DNA of 64,000 nucleotides from Pipra filicauda (taxonomy: Eukaryota > Chordata > Aves > Passeriformes > Pipridae): positions 372,001 through 436,000 of the forward strand of contig NW_024104349.1 of NCBI RefSeq assembly GCF_003945595.2, read 5' to 3'. Shown in pieces: positions 23,634 to 35,898 of the stretch. Below the pieces are notes generated by a model, which saw nothing but the letters and a program-made list of their open reading frames with translations, made no database searches and was not told where the DNA came from. Every line of letters starts with the position of its first letter. Within the stretch, counting starts at the first letter, position 1. The translations under genes were made by a program, and so were the position numbers.

Positions 23634-26311
23634 GCCTGGCTGGCGATCACACCGCGCAGGGAGGGAGTGGCTGGGCAGGAGGATCACAGCGCCAAAAGCA
23701 AGGTGAAAAGGTTTTTGGAAGTGTAGCGGGGGTAACAGAGGTGAAATTTGATTGCAGAAAGTAAGAAACGGGATGAAACACCCTTCAGGTACCCATCAGC
23801 ACTGAGCCTGTGTCACTGGCCCAAGTCATCCATCTCTTCACAAAAGAAATTCTCCACCAAAACAGCCTCCAGCCATGCCCCCCATCCTGCAGTGCACAGG
23901 TTTGCTCCAGTTGGAAGCAAATACCCATGAAAGCAATTAGGACCTCAATCTCATGCCATCTTTAGGTCTACTAATTACCATGTTGATCACAGCTTTCCCT
24001 GCAGGACATCTCTGCTCTTGGGTGAGATGTGGGTTTGAAACTCAGGCTCAAAATTAGACTGGCCTGAGTTGGCTCATCCTCTCTTACAACTAGGGTGGTT
24101 TTGTACCTGTAGGGCATTGTTATATTCCTGTCAAACTCAATCACTGAAGTTAAACCTGTACTTTAGTGCTGAAATCTTGTGTTCCCATGAAAAAAACAAA
24201 AAAATCCTTAAAAGAAATCCTCCAAGGGATTGTTTACCTTAGAAAGAAGGGAAAGAGGTGAGGACATGGCAGAGTAGGAAGCAGCCAAGCAGATGCAGAG
24301 GTCTGTGGCCAGGACAAGGGGTTTCTCCACGACATTTAAAGGTGGCACACTCAAAACCAATAAAAAGAAACACTTCTCTACTCAGTCTGTGCAACTAAGC
24401 TGTTAAATTCCCAGCCTTCACACTAAACAGTGTCTCATTTTACATACACCACCCAACGAGCCTCAGTGCTACCTCCCAAGTCTTAAGTCATATCACTGGT
24501 GACGCTGGAGAAGGGAATGAGAAAAAGGAAGCAGGCTGACATATCTGATCTGCTGAAATCACAGTCAAAAATGGCTCAGCTGAGAAGCCAGTTTAAAGGG
24601 GAACAGCTCTGCACGAGCCGCACGTCCTTTTGGCTGTGTTGCCACACCTTCATTAACCCTGCACCTCCATCAAATGTGGATTAAAGAGGTCAGCCTGCTC
24701 CTTGCAATGGGTATAGGGCCAGGCACCAACCAAAGGAGCATCCATGTCATCTGAGCCACTTCAATTAAAAAATGGATGCAAGGAGTCTAATGGAAAATGT
24801 GCCGTTCAGAGCGATACAATGATGGTCACACACTTGTGGCTATTTGGGATAAAATCCCTTGCAGCACTGAGGCCCATCTATGTAAAACCCTAGTGTCCCG
24901 TTTCTCTCCTCTTCCAGTTCCTACACAAACAAAATACAGGAGTTTTTCTTGTACTCTTTTACTCTCTCAATTCTGTTCACACTGTTATGCAAGGAGGAAG
25001 AGAAACTTCTCAGCAAAACCGGGATTTCTTTGAACAAGAATGACATCACAAAGCATAACTCCTGCATTTTGCAGTCTGGGCTTACCAAAGCTAGGTCTCT
25101 GGATGCATATCTTGAAGTTCTGGGTTTGCATTCAAAAGAAAATTAGCTCTGAGCAGAACCTGTGCACTGATATGTCACACTTTGTGCCGGAGCAAGAAGG
25201 AAATAGTTGGAAGTGGAAAAGCTGTTGAGACTATAATTAGAATGCCCAAAGCTAAAGGCAGAGGCAAACTGCCAGGAAAGATAGTTTTTCTGCCCCAGAG
25301 GCACTCTGACCTAACCCCACAAGTTACACACCAGTGGTTCACCTCCTCCAGTTACTCAGTAATTGGATGGGAGGGAGAACGGAGTGGGATCTCCCAAGAG
25401 CCTTGGACACCTGGGGCTACCCTGTCTGTGTGATTGACACATTCACACACACACAAAAGACTGTTTATAGGCAACCTGTGGTCTTCCAAAGATGCTAAGG
25501 TAGATCAACATGCAGTGTGCCATACCCTCTTTATTCCCTCTTCACTTGTTTTCCACCTGTGTGTTTATTGAGCTCCATAAAGAACTTGGACTTTTATCTC
25601 CTGTGTCAGGGGATCCACTAATCTGGTAGCTTGTAGCAGCCTGGAATCTTCTGCCTCCATCCTCGAGTCCACCAGTGCATGAAAAACACATCCAGGCTCT
25701 CCAGGAGCCACGTGAGCGCTTCCTCCTAACTGTAACTCACATTCAGAAGTTTGTTTTTTTTTTTGTTCACAAATTTTCCTCTGGAGTCCTTTTCTTAAAT
25801 ACGGATTGCTTGTAATATTCTTGACGTGTATTCATTGCATCTCTAATAACTATTAGTATTCAAGAGGTCACATTAAGAGCCTGGTGGGTTTCCAGCCGCA
25901 ATTACCCTGCTTTGTTTTACTTACTTGTCACAGAGCTGGTCTAGGGGGTTATGTTTGTTCTGCTGAAAGAAAGCTTTATGGCATGTTTCAGGGCTGACAT
26001 TATGACACTAGTAGGCCAGACAATCTGTCGTTGGAAAGAATTTCTGCAAATCCCCAAAGTTTTTCTGCATTTCTATGCTGTCATCTAAAAAGCAGCATCT
26101 GCTCTGTAAGGCTGCCAAAAGAAGGTCATATTTTTATTTTTACCAATAAAAGGAAAGGACGAGCCTGTGGTTCAGGCACTGGACGAGCCTTTGGGCAGCC
26201 CAGGGTTTGCTTCCTAATTCAGCCACGGCTTTGGGCAGAGGGCCCAGCTGGGGACAGGTACCTTTCCCCATTTGGAAAGCAAGGAATTGCTTTCCTTCCA
26301 CCCTTCAGAGC
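23634..26311. other. Unique non-coding stretch, no gene seen
   Basis: No gene or known repeat recognised. Contains short A-rich and T-rich runs (24,189-24,206; 25,754-25,764). Confidence 0.45.
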
Positions 26312-26480
26312 ATCATAGAATCATAGAATTGTTAGGGTTGGAAGGGACCTTAAAGATCATCCAGTTCCACCCCCTGCCATGGGCAGGGACACCTTCCACT
26401 AGCCCATGTTACTCCAAGCCCCATCCAACCGGGCCTGTAACACTTCCAGGAATGGGGCAGCCACAGTTTCTCTGGGCAAC
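26312..26480 (-). mobile_element. CR1 LINE 3' fragment, short
   Basis: The plus strand shows atcatagaatcatagaat (two full tail octamers), then gggttggaagggacctt, aagatcatccagttccaccc, ccatgggcagggacacc, gccccatccaaccgggcc and cacagtttctctgggcaac, where the match stops abruptly. Only about 169 bp of the 3' end are kept. The well-preserved tail suggests moderate age. Confidence 0.93.
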
Positions 26481-27173
26481 TGCTGCTGACCATTTTGTCA
26501 CCATGGTTCCCCCACACCTCTCCATGGCCTTAATGTCCTTTTCTAGGGTGGCTGCTAGGCAGGAGTTGCCTTACTTGATGTATGCACAGACAAAAAGAGT
26601 AAAAATGGTCCAGCATCACAGACACCATCACTGATCATTGTATTTCTCCCACCCTTCATTTGGTCCTGCTCCCTCTGGTTCCTCTGCATCTACCTGTTCC
26701 CAAGCTGCAGCACCTTTTTCTTTTTTTCTTTTTTTTTTTTCTCTTTCCATATATGCCTTCCTCCTAAATTAGGTTTTTCCTCTTCGTTTGGCCTTGCCAC
26801 AGCTCTGAAAACAAACAGCTCACATTAAAAACGTTTCCAAGGGAGTGTTATTTTCATGCCATCTTCGCTAATGGCATCTCTGTTGGAAACTGTCAGTTGA
26901 ATGCTGTTTGACACATCCCTGGCTGTCACACGCGGAGGAGAGCCAGAAAACGGGAACCTTCTTTCCAAAGGAGATGAGATTTCAATGGAAGTGTCGGTTT
27001 TTAACTTAAGTCTTCTCAAATATTACATTCACAAAAAAGAATTCACCAACAGCTGCACTTCTAAGAGACCAAGGGACTGATTACATCTGTCATGAGGATA
27101 ATATATTGCCCTTTGAATGATAGGTGTGTACACGAACTCGCAGAGCATCTATGACCAATGGAGTGACTTCAAA

Positions 27174-27222
27174 GGTGGTGGTGGGTGGCTGTGGTGGTGG
27201 TGGGCTGGGCTGGAGGCAGGGG
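27174..27222 (+). repeat. GGT-rich low-complexity patch, G4-capable
   Basis: Repeated GGT/GGTGG words ending in gggctgggctggaggcaggg. Several G2-G3 runs separated by short loops could in principle fold as a two-tier G-quadruplex on the plus strand. Confidence 0.7.
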
Positions 27223-27299
27223 AGAGCCCGGGGCATTCTCTACCTCAGGTGTTTTCAATAAATCTCATGTACTTCACACAAAGATGCTTTAGAGCCCTC

Positions 27300-27450
27300 T
27301 GACAGCCCCGGCGTTTTAACACCTATTTTCGATTACGCAACGGCCGCTATTTGTAAACAGGTTAAGAAAATGGTATAAGTGAGTTGCATTCATATTTTAA
27401 ACAGAAAGTGCAGCACTTCAAATGCAAATAGGAGACATCCTGTCTACCAG
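27300..27450. promoter_or_regulatory. Candidate enhancer block (C/EBP, FOX, octamer words)
   Basis: Within about 100 bp there are exact consensus words for three factor classes: TTACGCAA (27,333-27,340, C/EBP-like), TGTAAACA (27,352-27,359, forkhead) and ATGCAAAT (27,422-27,429, POU octamer). They sit in unique sequence with several CpGs that is unlike the flanks. The words are seen; an enhancer role is inferred. Confidence 0.25.
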
Positions 27451-30370
27451 GACATTTAGCCAATTGCCTGATGCATGTGGTTTCAAAGATGGTTGACTTC
27501 CATCCAAAAGACACAGATGGGATGACTTAGACACAAACAGCTTTTAATTTACCACTTATGTTGCGTCTTTACTTTACCTGCTGTTATTAGAGCAGTAAGG
27601 CTGCAAACACAGACCTAGAAAGAGCATTCCTGGTTAGAGCTCCTGGTTAGACACGTGAGGAAACTGTCCCTGAAATGGCCTTTCTGCACTGAAATGACAC
27701 AGTTTCCACAGTCACAAAACCCCACAGAAATAAGAGCTGACCAGCTTCCCTGTGCAATGGGCAATTCCTTGTTTAATTTAAAACATGGTTCAAAGATCCA
27801 ATATTTTGACATCTAGGGACAGAGCTGTAGCTGAAATGCTCTGCAGAATTCAGTGGGATATCCTCCTTCTGTTTTATTCCCTCTAAACAGTGGCACAGCT
27901 CTCTTGCAAAACCTATTAAGAAACGCGGTGAAGTTTCACACCATTTAAGTATTAAGGCAGATGGGTAATTCATACACAAGATATCCAGATACTCTGAGGG
28001 GTGATCCAAAGTCTGCTCAGCTCCATAGAAAGGAGACTCACAGAAACCTCTGTGAGCTCTGTGTTAAGCCCATCTACTGGAAAGAGCAAAGAAAAAGCCA
28101 GTTTATTCAGTTGCAGTAAAACAGACAAACTAGATAAAAATAAAACCTATGAGTTACCAGTCCACGTGTCTAACAAGGGGCATAAGTTTCCATCGACCTC
28201 TTTGCCTCAGGGACATGAAATAATTGTGATCCTTATGTGCCAAAAAAGCCCTGTGTAAATATTGCTCATCGCTAAACAAAACAAAAGGTTGTTTGACCAA
28301 ATCAGATGTGACAAAACAAAAAGAACACCACGAGGAAGTAAACATGTGAAGTCCACATTTTCTGAGGGACTCTTGAAAAATGCTCTAAATGAATATTTTG
28401 GAGCTTGGTTTTGTGCAGGTGCTAGGAAGTTTTATACTCAGAATGCCTGGAATATTTTCTCCACTACGGGGAAATTAATAAATACTAGTACGTTTGAGTC
28501 TTTTGTGCCAATACTAACCATTAACTTTTGGCTTCAAGCCACAACTGTCTACTTTGCAGTGGATTCTGCCACCAAGGGAAAGGTCATTACAGGCCTGTAC
28601 TTTCTTCTCATCAGTGTGTTCCAAAATAATTAACAGAAGTTGTTCAGCAGATGGTTCCCTTTCTGTCAGCAAGTACCTACAGTTTAATGGGTTATGCTGG
28701 ATTCCTCACCGTCAGTGGGTGAGGCTGGAAGGAAAATTAAAATGTATGATCTTTGATCCACCCACTTGTAATTAGTTCTTAGGGTTTTACATAATAGAAA
28801 ATATAAAGGAGGTGGGAGAGGGGAAATGAAATCATTATAGACCAAGAGATCAGCAGCAGCCATGTAAAGCTGTGATTACGTTATCCAGTGGCATTGCTAC
28901 ACAGGCATGGAGTTGTAATTGTTTCAGCTGGGGATTTGAAGATTTACTAATTGTATGTTTTTCAGTGTCCTAGTCTGGAGATTCAGCAGGAAACCACAAA
29001 AAAAATAGGAGATGCCTGTGTTTGTAAACTGACAGTGATGATCCCTGCGTGCCCTCGCAGCAGCCAGAGGCCCAAGCAGGAGAGGACGAGCAAGGAGCCA
29101 AGCTCTTTGCAGCAATCGGAGGGGAAAAAGTATCCCAGCCTTGCCCCAGGAGTTTACATTGTCAGCAAACAATGACTGGTCAGGAACTGGAATCACTAAC
29201 TTCATTTACGAAAAGAAAACCAAAACTCTCACCAAGCATTTAGGGGTTGCCTCCTCAAAAAGCCTGAAATGTTTTCCATTCAGATAAAAGCACTGGGGTG
29301 TAGCCAGCTGCAAATTCCTCCTCCCTGCTGTCCCAAGGGATCAATCTCACCTGAGCTCAGCTGTGTAGTCCAGACGTCTCTGCTTCATCCAGAAGAGGGT
29401 CTGAGTCACCCCACAGGGACTGTGCCTCTTCATCTCCTCTGGCTGCCTCTGCACATTGATGGAAACACTCCAGTTTCCATGGAAAAGTAATAAAAATTAG
29501 CCCATCCTAATTATTATTGTCGTCACTTCTTCCGTTCTTACTCCACTGTCACAGGGGACAGGAACATTCAGTGTGACAAGCCAGCACCCCAATTCTGTGC
29601 ATTTTCTCCTCATGCTGTCACAAAAGAGACTTTAAAGGAGTTTTGTCAGGAGGTCTAGGAAGTACCTGTGTGTTTTGATTGCTTCCTTCAAGCGTGGGAG
29701 AGGGCACAAAATCCAGCAGCACCATGTGCAGAGAAGGAGAACATCAGGGACCCGTGCAAACCTCCTTGATACTGAATGGGAAGTGGCAAGTGGCATGAGA
29801 ACAGGAGAAAGGACAAAAAGGGCTGGTACGAACGAGTTTGGGAACCATCTAGAAGTGCACTCGTGGTGTGACATGGCGAAATCCACACGCTGGCACAGGC
29901 ACCTTTCCAAGAGCTTTCTAGGTGGGAACGGTAATAGACAGAGATGATGTCGCAGGGACGGGAAGAGCTTGAACTAAGTTGTAGCCCCACTGGTGGACAG
30001 AAGAAACCATATCTTCAAGGAGTGCTGCGGAGCACCAGTAAGTGTTAGCTGAAGGTATTAGAGGGGATTGAAGGTATGGATGCTCCAGAGCTGCAACATG
30101 AGGAGCAAGCCCAGAGTGACGTGGAGAGATGAAGTGAAAAGCACCAAGCTCCAAAGGAAAAGGGGAGATGCAGAGCTGGGAGAGGATGGGGACACACCAC
30201 CAGCATGGGCAATGTTACAAGAGGAGGATGTGTGGACTGTGTTGGTGGTAGGCTCAGAATGGGTTTTTTGGAGGATTTGACAAGCCCAACCCATGACCAA
30301 GCCTCAGGTTTGGCTCCCAGTGATGGGCAGGGAATAAGATCAGCAGCAAACTGTGCTGAAAAAGTTATAT

Positions 30371-30592
30371 TCATAGAATCATAGAATAGTTTGGGTTGGA
30401 AGGGACATTTAAAGGCCTTCTAGTCCATCCCTCTGCAATAAGCAAGGACACCTTCCACTAGATCAGGCTGCTCAGAGCCCCGGTCAACCTGTCCTTGAAC
30501 ACTTCCAGGGATGGGGCATCCACCACCTCTTTGGGTGCCAGTGCCTCACCACCTTATTGTAGGAAATTTCTTCCTTGTATCTAATATTCCTA
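30371..30592 (-). mobile_element. CR1 LINE 3' fragment
   Basis: The plus strand reads tcatagaatcatagaatag, gtttgggttggaaggga, ccttccactagatcaggctg, cttgaacacttccaggga, tttgggtgccagtgcctc and gaaatttcttccttgtatct. Relative to the other copies it has ccaccacctctttgggtgcc in place of the usual cacagcttctctgggcaacc, a variant shared with older CR1 subfamilies. It is truncated within the next CR1 segment. Confidence 0.92.
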
Positions 30593-32393
30593 TGTTCTTA
30601 AAAATACATTTTTAAAGTAGGGGAAGTCTGTTCACACTGGCTACAATTTGAACATGCAAAGACTTCACAGCTGCCTGAATGCCTGTAATAGGATTGAGGA
30701 TTGCAGGAAACCAAGGAAACCTAGCAGGACTTTTGAGATCTTTGCACTGAGGACCTAGTTAACTAATGACATTGTCCTCTGTAGCTACAATTTGAAAACA
30801 ATTCTTTTCTTTTGTTTCTGGGAGAAAAAAAAATCCCTTAGGGACCTGTGGTATTGGTAAAAAAAAAACCCAAACAACATTTAAAAAAGGCTATTTACTG
30901 AAAAAGTAAAACTCATTTAACTCTTGCATTCATGTATTAGAGAAGAGGATATTGGGAATGATTCTGAGCTTAGTGAAGCTGCAGAAATAAATGCAGAATT
31001 TCACTCAGTATGAAAGGAAGAAGCAGTCACACCTATGTATAGTTTCATGGAGCTAAGAAATGAGAGCCCAGAACAAAATAGTCAACACAGGGCAGAAAAT
31101 ACAGGCAAATCAAAGTGTCTCTGGTAGCAGAGCTTTGAAATATCTGAACACATTCCTTTTTTAGAAAAAGCACTGTCTACAGGGGACTCTGCAAGCAAAA
31201 GGCCATCATGTACTTGATCCCAAACGTGTCCCGGGCTCTCCATACTCACAAGGAGCTCTTGGCTCCATTGCTGTCTCCTCCCAATGCACATGAGCTGTTT
31301 CTTCTCAGAATCAGCTCACTCTTCAGGGCAAAGGGACTCACAGCATGACAAGTATCCCTAGTCATGTCTGAGCCCAGACTCTGTCCTGCTCAGGCCACAG
31401 ACCTCTGTGGCTGGAGAGGAAGGAACGAGCCATTAGCTTCCATATGGAGTCAAAGCCACTAGAGGGAGTCGATGTGTTTGCATGGTTCACACATCCATTC
31501 ATCTCTTTCTCACTCTCCCCTAGGAAGAGAACAGGAACAGAAAGGGAGGAAAACGCACCGGGAAACTGCTCAGGAGATTGCTCAGCTCCCACTGGTGTTC
31601 GCTGCTGTAGCTCCACTGACTTCAGTGTTTCCAGTGAGTGGGTTTCCAGCAGTGTAACTCAGCAGAAAAGGGACAGTTGGAGTCCCCAGGAATGTTTATG
31701 TAAGTCTCGAGATCCTCCCAGGAGAAACAAGGGAAAAATGAGAGTCCAAAAAAAGTTGGATGGTGGAGTTGATGGAAAGATTATTCACACCTACGGGGAA
31801 ATACTGGAGGGATCGAGTCGGTTTGCTTCAGAGAGGAAAAGGCTGAAGCAAGGTATAGGGCAATGGACTTCTTGTGAAGAAAAGGTTGTTTTAAAAACCT
31901 CAGGCCTCACTTGCCCTCCATGGCCAGTGTGGGAGGAGAGGCTGATGGTTCATACCCTCCATCTCAGGATCCAGAAAGATTCACCCTTGTGTCACTGCAG
32001 AAAGCTGAGGCAGGAAACCTCTTGAGATCCCTCAGCCCTGCACTTCCATCAGTTGTTGCACTGTGCACCACAACCTAAAGACAAGGAAGTGTGTCCCAAA
32101 GGTGGAGGTGCACAGCTGACTGTGACCACCCGTACAGCCAGCCCTTAGGAATTCCCTTTTGGAATGACCACTGTGATTAGCAAAGGGGCAAGAATGTCCT
32201 TTGGCACACGGAGTTCACTGGAAGCCACAGGGCCAGTTGGCCATTTTTTCCTCCGTGGTTCATGACAGCCAAACTCCATCCTTTCCTAAGGGGGAGCACA
32301 TGCCACTTTGTCCAGCATTGCTTCCCAAACAGGGACCTTTCCAGCAGGAAGGAGTTACTCTGCCCTTTCATTGCCACCATGGGACTGACATAG
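30593..32393. other. Unique non-coding stretch with one long ATG frame
   Basis: Contains an ATG-initiated plus-strand frame of 193 codons at 31,444-32,025. The frame includes a pyrimidine tract ending in ccctag near 31,524 that looks more like a splice acceptor than coding sequence. No recognised product, so it is not called as a gene. Confidence 0.4.
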
Positions 32394-32516
32394 AGTCATA
32401 GAATCTCCTGAGTTGGAAGGGACCCACAAGGATCATCAGTCCAACTTCTGGCTCTGCACAGGACACCCCAACAATCCCACCATGTGCCTGAGAACCTTGT
32501 CCAAATGCTCCCTGAT
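32394..32516 (-). mobile_element. CR1-like 3' fragment of a second subfamily
   Basis: The wording differs from the main group: agtcatagaatctcctgag, ttggaagggacccacaagga, tcatcagtccaacttctgg, tgcacaggacaccccaacaa, cctgagaaccttgtccaaat. This is the gagttggaagggacccacaaggatcat type of avian CR1 end. Only about 120 bp remain. A related remnant is at 52,697-52,795. Confidence 0.85.
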
Positions 32517-33865
32517 GATTTCAAACCAAAGTTCCTGGAGGGAAGTGTCAGTTTCAACCAAGTTTTTCTCTTGAGAAAAGTTGCTTGGGTCTAGCTCATT
32601 ATTTCTCATGAGTTAAAGGCAGTCCTGAAAACCTCTTCAGAGGGACTCTTTGCCTGACATCTAGAGTCACATCTACTGCTCCACTTGTCAAGGCTCAGCT
32701 GATGTGCAGCAATTCTCAGTAACCTAAATGTGCATCTGAGCTCCTCCAAAAAACCTAGAAGTCTCCTTGCAAGCCACGTCCTAAGCCCCTTTTTCGGATA
32801 TGTAATAATCAAGATGAGCAAAAAACAGCCACTAAAGCAGAGTTAGTAAAAAATAGGAAACTAACACTTTTTTCTTTTTTTGTTCACTGAACATGCTATC
32901 AAAAATAAGTGTCACAAACACTTCAACACCCCAGTAGCATCATCTGTCTGTTTTCCCCAGTGGCCATCTGTAACCATGCAGTAGTTAGACCAACACATTT
33001 GATTTGAAGTGGACACTGAGCTCTACACCCCTGAATGATCATTCTAGTTTTAGCACAAGTAAGTAAACCTGAAATGCAAAGTCACCACTTTTCCTCAGTG
33101 GGATCTGTGCTTCCAGTTTGTTTAAGGAGATTTTCTTTTGAGAGACCTTTATCTTTCCATATGAAAGCTTCCGTGCTTGCCGGGATGCTGGCACGACAGA
33201 GTGGCTGCACTCGAGTTCCCCAAATAAAGTACTGACAAATTTATTGTCTGCAATAATATTTTCCTACCTCTGTGAGGTGGGTTGAACCTATTCCACTTTC
33301 CCCTTAGTAAAAAACAACACTGATGGCAGTAATTTATGTTTTGGTCAAGGCCAAGAGGACTAATTAGAGCATATTAAGCTGAACCATGCTGGAAGTTCCT
33401 GCTCTTCTCCGGGGTACAGATCCCATATGCCATAGGCATCCTCCTGTCCATGATCATGAATGGCTGTTCACGGGCTGCAAAGAGCATTTTGTTAACAGAT
33501 ATTTGTGCAGTTCCCTACTAGAGACTTCCACTCTTTCCGGGATTCCTTAATCATTTCCCTAACAACCACGGATAACAAACGTGACCTTCCCGTGAAAAAT
33601 GAGGCTGGGTCTATAAACATGTTATTAAGAATAAATGAAGCTTTTAGTAGAAGGGGTTAGTTGGGGGTCTTTGCTGGGCTGTTAGCCCCTGGAAACTTGA
33701 ATGTAAATAGAAAACAATTAAAACCGGAGCCCCAAAGGATGCTGCGCTCAGCCAGGGAGGCTGTAATTAGGTTTCTGCTGCTGTTAATCGCTCCTAAAGT
33801 GAGTGACCATAAATTACAAACGTGTACAGAGCATGGTCTGAAAAGCTGCCTTCTCTGAGCTGGCT
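32517..33865. other. Unique non-coding stretch, no gene seen
   Basis: No gene recognised. The part from about 33,540 to 33,840 is rich in ATTA/TAAT-type words and could be regulatory. Confidence 0.45.
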
Positions 33866-34036
33866 TGGGAAAGGGGGAGAGGAGAGGGTCGGAAAGGAGA
33901 GGGTCGGAGAGGAGAGGGTCTGAGAGGAGAGAGTCGGAGAGGAGAGGAGAGGGTTGGAGAGGAGAGGGTCGGAGAGGAGAGAGTCAGAGAGGAGAGGAGA
34001 GGGTTGGAGAGGAGAGGGTCGGAGAGGAGAGGAGAG
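33866..34036 (+). repeat. Purine-rich minisatellite with 50-bp higher-order unit
   Basis: The tract is built from GGAGAGGAGAGGGTC-type 15-bp and GGAGAGGAGAG-type units. From 33,901 the array repeats with a 50-bp period: 33,901-33,950, 33,951-34,000 and a partial third copy from 34,001. The first two copies differ at only a few sites. Nearly all bases on the plus strand are purines except the T/C of each GGTC/GGTT. It keeps frames open on both strands without being a gene. Confidence 0.95.
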
Positions 34037-34640
34037 ATTTCTTCTCTTCTTTCTCTTTCCTGCTCTTCCACGTGTATCCGTCAGGCTTCTAAATTAATGT
34101 TGGAATGGGAATCTTAGGCTAAACCAAACCCAGTGTTGCTTCTTCTTCTTTAAACACACAGAGACCTGCACGCACACACGCGTGCATAGTTAGTTAAATG
34201 AAGAAAATGTATCTCCAAACATCATATTTAATTTCATTAGCTACTGTTGCTTTCTTGGAATCCACTTATAGCACATGAAGATAAACATTCTCCGAGTGAT
34301 AAGGGTGTGTTTATAAACTTTGTTTGGGATGAAAGAAGCCCTAACTGGTGTGTTTTTATAGTAGGGTTAATGGTGCTTTACTAATCCTTTGCCTGTGACC
34401 AAGAAACATAGACATCTTGACTTTCCTGTGAGACTTGTATGCATTTCCCTTCTTCCCGGGCCCTCAGAGTGTAGCTGGAAGACAATGCACCACCCCCCTG
34501 CTCTGTGAGGGTGAATTGGGAAGCAGCAGCATCACATTCCTGGGACTTCACCACTAGCCACTCAATGTTCCCGGAGCGCAGAATTAATTCAATGCATTGT
34601 TATTTTACAGTTTGGCTTTGTTTTGGGAGGCCTATTCGGG
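34037..34640. other. Unique non-coding stretch, no gene seen
   Basis: AT-rich unique sequence following the minisatellite, with a short CA/CG-rich run near 34,170-34,185. Nothing recognised. Confidence 0.45.
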
Positions 34641-34729
34641 TTTTTTTTTTTTTTTTTGGTTTTTTTTTGGTTTTTTGTTTTTTTTTTTTTTGTTTTGGGG
34701 GGTGGTGGTGTTTGTTTTTTTTTTTGTTT
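34641..34729 (+). repeat. T/G low-complexity tract
   Basis: T17 and further T runs interrupted by GG, then GTTTTGGGGGG, GTGGTGGTG and another T run. The G core resembles that of the tract at 41,240-41,322. Confidence 0.9.
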
Positions 34730-35607
34730 AAAGAAAACCACCACAGCAAATGCTCTGCAGCTTCCAAACTCTCCCACAGATAGTGCCTAAGCACCCAGCA
34801 CCCAGCATGTCCACCTGGGAAGCTCTGTGTGGTGCCAGTTGGAGGATGTGAGATCCATTGGATAGGGAAGGCTCCAACCTTATTTTTGTTGAGTTGGCCG
34901 CTTCATCTACAGCCCTCTCCCCGCCCTGCACAGAACTCATCACCCCTGGCCACGCTGCCCTCAGCTTCCTTAGCCACATCCTTTTGGCTGCTCTGCTTCG
35001 GCTCCTTGCTGGTAAACTGAATTGGAGGCTTCCTCCCCCCTAGCCAGCCCCTCCGCGTGGTGCAAAACCCAACCTTCCCAAAAGGTCAGGGCTCTCTGTT
35101 TATCCAACCTTCTGTTTCGAATTTAGGAGACAATGGCTCGCAGGGAGCTGAGCGGGGGTGATGTGCCGCAGTGCTGAGTCACGGGAGTCCAAGATGGGAT
35201 TTTCTGTTGACTCTGAGGCACGGCCCTAATTATGGCAGTATTCAGAATTATCCTCGGACCAGAGAATGCCACAAGATGCTGAGAGAAACGAAGTGTTTGG
35301 ACCCATGCACACCCACCACCATATCACTTAAACACCGTGGGCTAAGACTCCAGGCATCTGCTTTCATAAGTGACATGCAGGTGGTAGCACTTTTCTTACC
35401 AGGGGGTGTTGTGTGTCTCTGTGACACCTCCCAGCAGTGTCTTCAGCCGCCCTCGCTGCCCATTCATGTCAAGGAACCTCTTACATCCCCTTCCTGATTT
35501 GCAGACATAGTTGCTCTTGTTGGACTTCTAGTAGGACTGCCCCAGGAGGAGATAGTGGCCCTCACTGGGTCCTTGTCTTCTTCTACCACCCTTCCAGCTG
35601 AACATAA
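34730..35607. other. Unique non-coding stretch with an NF-E2-type word
   Basis: No gene recognised. The exact sequence TGCTGAGTCA occurs at 35,172-35,181 in unique DNA. Confidence 0.45.
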
Positions 35608-35898
35608 CCATAGAATCACAGAATGATACATTCACAGACTGGTTTGGGTTGGAAGGGACCTTAAAGCTCACCTCCTTCCAAGCCCTCTGCCATGGGTGGG
35701 GACACCTTGACTCAATCCTCATCCAGCCTGGCCTTGAACATTTACAGAGATGGGGCAACCACAGTTTCTCTGTGAAACCTGTGCCAGTGCCTCATCACCC
35801 TCACAGGGAAGAAGTTTTTCCTTATATCTAACCTACACCTGCTCTCTGTCAGCTTCAAGGCATCCTCCCTTGTCCTGTCACTCCATGTCTTGTAAAGT
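35608..35898 (-). mobile_element. CR1 LINE 3' fragment
   Basis: The plus strand shows ccatagaatcacagaatg, an extra 15 bp or so (atacattcacagact), then ggtttgggttggaagggacc, ctctgccatgggtgggga, atccagcctggccttgaac, agagatggggcaaccacag, gtgccagtgcctcatcaccc, cttatatctaacctacacct and cccttgtcctgtcactccat. The enlarged tail implies a rearrangement or microsatellite slippage at the 3' end. Confidence 0.93.

Larger units (their letters stand above)
26481..30370. other. Unique non-coding stretch, no gene seen
   Basis: Contains a pyrimidine tract (26,714-26,747), a GGT-rich patch (27,174-27,222), a motif-dense candidate regulatory block (27,300-27,450) and AT-rich unique sequence from 27,900 to 29,000. 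No gene recognised. Confidence 0.45.

Noticed and set aside
26326..26346. TTAGGG telomere-like word
   Set aside because: Single occurrence inside a CR1 tail junction (gaattgttagggttgg).
33814..34092. Arg/Glu/Gly-rich and Ser/Pro/Leu-rich repetitive frames
   Set aside because: They are translations of the GGAGAGGAGAGGGTC minisatellite on either strand.
34505..34794. Phe/Gly-rich and Lys-rich frames
   Set aside because: Translations of the T/G low-complexity tract.
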